The position numbers and the translations under genes were made by a program. A stretch of 64,000 nucleotides of DNA from Oegoconia quadripuncta (lineage: Eukaryota; Arthropoda; Insecta; Lepidoptera; Autostichidae). The stretch lies in assembly GCA_949316235.1 (NCBI GenBank), contig OX438748.1, positions 25,608,575 through 25,672,574 on the forward strand. The letters are read 5' to 3'. Positions 60,761 through 64,000 of the stretch are shown in pieces. Under the pieces are notes generated by a model, which was not told the origin of the DNA, did no database searches, and was given only the letters and a program-made list of their open reading frames with translations. Within the stretch, counting starts at the first letter, position 1. Each line of letters begins with the position of its first letter.

Positions 60761-63700
60761 TTTAGATAATTCATACCATGTCTAATGGTGATAATATTAA
60801 CTTTTAACGCCTTAGACCTTTGATTGTTAGTCTTATTCAATGATGGTGAAAGAACTGATAATATTGCAGACTGATTACCTAATTGTAGGCCTATAACAAA
60901 CTGTTAAACAAAGATATGCACCAAGTGTGTACTTTAAAGTTTGATGGCTGTGAGATGTGAAAACGTAATAGTATTAGTCAGAAAGCAACGTTCCAACGAA
61001 AAGGCTCGCTCACATAATAAAAGCGCGAATTTCTTTTAGCTCAAAAATAATGTATACCTTCCGTCCATGCATATTGGAATTTTCGCATAGAATAAGCTTC
61101 CCCTTTTCAGAGCATTTGTTTATCCAAAATCTTCTTACCGATTGCTATTGATTCTTCTTTATGTCTTCTAATAAAAAAAAAAACTTGTTATTTTAATAAT
61201 TTAAGTTTAGTTCACTTTTTAGTATAAAATATCAAATGCTAATATAATTATTATTATATATAAATAAATGGTTTCTGAATTTCTATATGACCAACGCTTA
61301 TAACAGCATATCTTTATAAGAATATTGTGTGATATAACCTAATTATAATTGTAAAGAAATGTCCTTTACTTAGTCCTAATGCCTTTGTGAAATTTTTTCT
61401 AAAATACCAAAACTATATTCAGTACTTAATTTAAAGCCAATAATGAACGCTTAAGGTGGAAATATATTAAGTGTAAGTGAATGATTCTAAAATTTCCTAA
61501 ATGTTATCAATAATTCGTCCTTTTCAACGTCTCAGATCAACTAATGCGCTATCTGTTTCTATTGTCATCATTGAAAGAAAAAACTAAATTAACCCTAAAA
61601 CGAGGTGCTAATAAAAAAAATTAATTAAAATTCTAATCTTTATAAACAAAATGTTAAACGACGTAAATAGACACGGATAGTGCATTCTTGCAAATGGTAC
61701 TATGCTCTGAAAACTAAAATTGTCTAGAACCTTCGCCTGTTACAAAATGGATATGGGTGACTTTAAAATTGGATAAACGAATTCATCTTTAAATGTATCT
61801 TTGGTAATAATTAATGAATGCTAACAAATGATTCGTAATTCGGTGATAGTTTATCTCGACGGTATGTTGATATTTATGCGATGTTTAACAAAGCCAAATT
61901 CCTAGCATGGTACCAGATTAGATCGAATACAATTTTATATGCATTATAATTACCTAAGAGAACTTTATAAACGCTAGATTTTGTAGGTAGTAAAAATGCA
62001 TGGGTAATTTCATATAGCGATTGTTGTTTATTTTTTGTTTTGTTTATTAATTAGTCAATGTTTAGACTTGATATTTTAGTGAATGTTTAAGTGTTACACA
62101 ACGTTCACAGAACTATTTTCGTACAAGGAGCCAAAATAAGCCCATACATATTTAGCTATCTGGGCCTAAGTATGAGAAATATCGCTAATATAATCCTTCA
62201 CTGTTGGAACTATTTGCTCCAAATCCTGAATGTACAAAATACATGTAACACTACGCTAGTGTATTCTGCTAGATTGTTTTGCGTTAGGACGTGTTTAGTC
62301 ATGGTGGAATACCATTAGTAAGACTGGAAAAAGGTTCTCTTATTATTTTATATTCGTTATCAGTAGCTTCATGGAGCTTACGTGTTTTTCTTTGACGGAA
62401 TGAAGTAATTCCCGATAAGTTCGAATTAAGTTTATTTAAATGACAGTTCCGTACCGATGATGCTTCTGTCTGCCGAGACTCAGGAGTTAATTTATGTGAA
62501 TGTGGATCAATCTTAGAGCTTTATCGAATTTGATAATAATTTATGGATGAATATTTATAAAAAAGAAAAAATATGAAAAGAAAAATATGTGGTAGAGGAA
62601 ATTCATAACTCACATAGATAGATATTCTTGCAACATTGTATAACATAGTTGGGTTTTTATCTATTTGAAACGATGCTAGTTGTTGTAATGATATCGAAAG
62701 CCTTTGTCGTTTGTTGGAGTTAGTGTAGGACGGATATGGCCCTAAAGCTTGCTAGTACGAATGTAATAGTTCAATGTTTTAATATTACCGTGCATGAATT
62801 TAAGAATCCTCCTTTAGATCAAAGTAACTGTTTAGCGTATTCGATGTGTCAGTCCTTTAGACATGGGGTGATGGTACATTTCAAGTTGAAAGGTATTGGT
62901 GTCTTATGAGCCGTTAGTGTTGTATCAGCCGTTTGGCGAAAAGTAACTTTTGCATCGTGTGCACAAAATACTCTATCTTAATTAAATTTTAATCACTGTT
63001 TTTTGATACTAAGGCGTCGTTTGGTGGAAGATTTTTAAGGCTAAAGGGATGTTTTATAATTAGTTGCAAATGGTAGTATTTATAGTGGAATGAGTGTGGA
63101 CAATAACGGTGGTAAGCCCTGTTTTAGACGTTTAAATGTGATACAGAGCCAGTTGCCTTTCGTAGGCGGATATGTGATGTTGTTATCGTGTGGGACATCT
63201 ATCGACTAAAATTAAAATATTACTATTTCCATACCGTGTTCACTCTAAATAATTATGTTTGCTATTTATGTCGTTAAGTATCTGATGTCCCGATGAAAGT
63301 AACATCACAGGTAAACCACCACAGTTTATAATGTTACTCTATTATTAATTATTAAGTTTAACATTGCTTCTACGAGGTTTTGCCGCAACACTAGGCATAT
63401 GCGTTTTTTTTTCTATTGGGTATTTAGCGGATTTGATATATTTTGAGCCATTGTTTAGTGTGCATAGTATACTAATATTTTTGCTACTCGCCACTTCGCA
63501 GTGAATAGTTCTGTCCAGTTTACAGGAATGGCACCATGAATTTTATACGTGTGAGGACCAAAATCTGGTTTTTGTATCTTATTGTGAGTTGAGAGAAGGA
63601 AATGTAATTTAAAAAAAATATGGGAAATACAGGATTTATTTTGCCAGTTCCTCTTAATGTAAGTGAGAATTTCTAAAATATTTTTGTAGGTTGTAAGTGT

Positions 63701-64000
63701 TGGTAAATTAATTTTTACATATGTAGGTACTGCGTAAGTACACAAGTATTATTCACTCTGAGCGTTGGAATTTGCCTGTCAGTGGTATCAGTTCAATGTT
63801 ATAAGGAATTGAAGCTCCCTTCCGGTTCGTTCTAAGCATACGTATCGAATAGTTAAGTTTAACCGTGGTGCTAAACCTACATTTTTTTCATACACCAATA
63901 ATGTATTTCTATGTTTATCGTTTAAGTTGTAAGTGACATAAGTGACAGTTAATATGTTATAATTTATTAAATATAACTAGACAAATGTACTGGGACGATT
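60761..64000. other. Repeat-poor AT-rich sequence, no feature seen
   Basis: No named repeat, palindrome or coding exon was identified. A T12-ATTAG acceptor-like tract with a GTAAGA donor 29 nt later on the minus strand (about 61165-61130) could be a microexon, but nothing supports it. Confidence 0.35.

Overview
This window reads as AT-rich nuclear DNA from a moth or butterfly (Lepidoptera). The evidence is two spliced, conserved animal genes set in dense interspersed repeats of lepidopteran type: tRNA-derived SINEs, RTE-, jockey- and CR1/L2-like LINE fragments, mariner-type and foldback MITEs, and a Helitron-type helicase scrap. There are no bacterial-style operons, no genuine tRNA or rRNA gene and no CRISPR array. 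Most open frames over 60 codons are chance or transposon debris; the real genes had to be rebuilt from short exons.

Left part (1-22 kb), minus strand: the 5' part of a nuclear receptor of the PNR/FAX-1/Hr51 (unfulfilled) type. Coding exon 1 is at 17737-17677, exon 2 at 2419-2291 and exon 3 at 2172-2058, which carries the first zinc finger. The rest of the gene lies beyond the left edge. Intron 1 (15 kb) is full of transposons. A possible alternative 5' exon in the same phase lies at 22133-22096.

Middle (22-37 kb): intergenic repeat territory with nested SINEs, LINE remnants, a Tc1/mariner relic, MITEs and large imperfect palindromes. It also holds a candidate three-exon small gene on the minus strand (33740-32809) and a short overlapping ORF pair at 34.2-34.4 kb.

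Right part (37.7-53.3 kb), plus strand: a ten-exon gene of the MEIOC family (meiosis-specific coiled-coil protein, partner of YTHDC2 in mammals), predicted at 809 aa. Its 8.8-kb first intron holds a nearly complete antisense jockey-clade retrotransposon (40155-44840) with a perfect 13-bp target-site duplication. A 20-bp minisatellite fills intron 8, and nested SINEs sit in intron 9. From 53.3 to 64 kb the sequence is AT-rich and almost free of recognisable repeats.

Repeat names used here are local labels. SINE-A: tail GTTGTGCATAAAA. SINE-B: tail TGTCCGAAATATTTATTTATT-like. SINE-C: tail near CATCTGGTATCC. LINE-D: CR1/L2-like 3' end with an NTRNK motif. LINE-E: 3' end encoding WNSLPASVFP. LINE-F: 3' end encoding [12 protein letters not shown]. 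Rep-G, Rep-H and Rep-K: unclassified dispersed repeats. The two long genes diverge from a shared repeat-rich region of about 20 kb between 17.7 and 37.7 kb. Nothing in the sequence shows that they act together.
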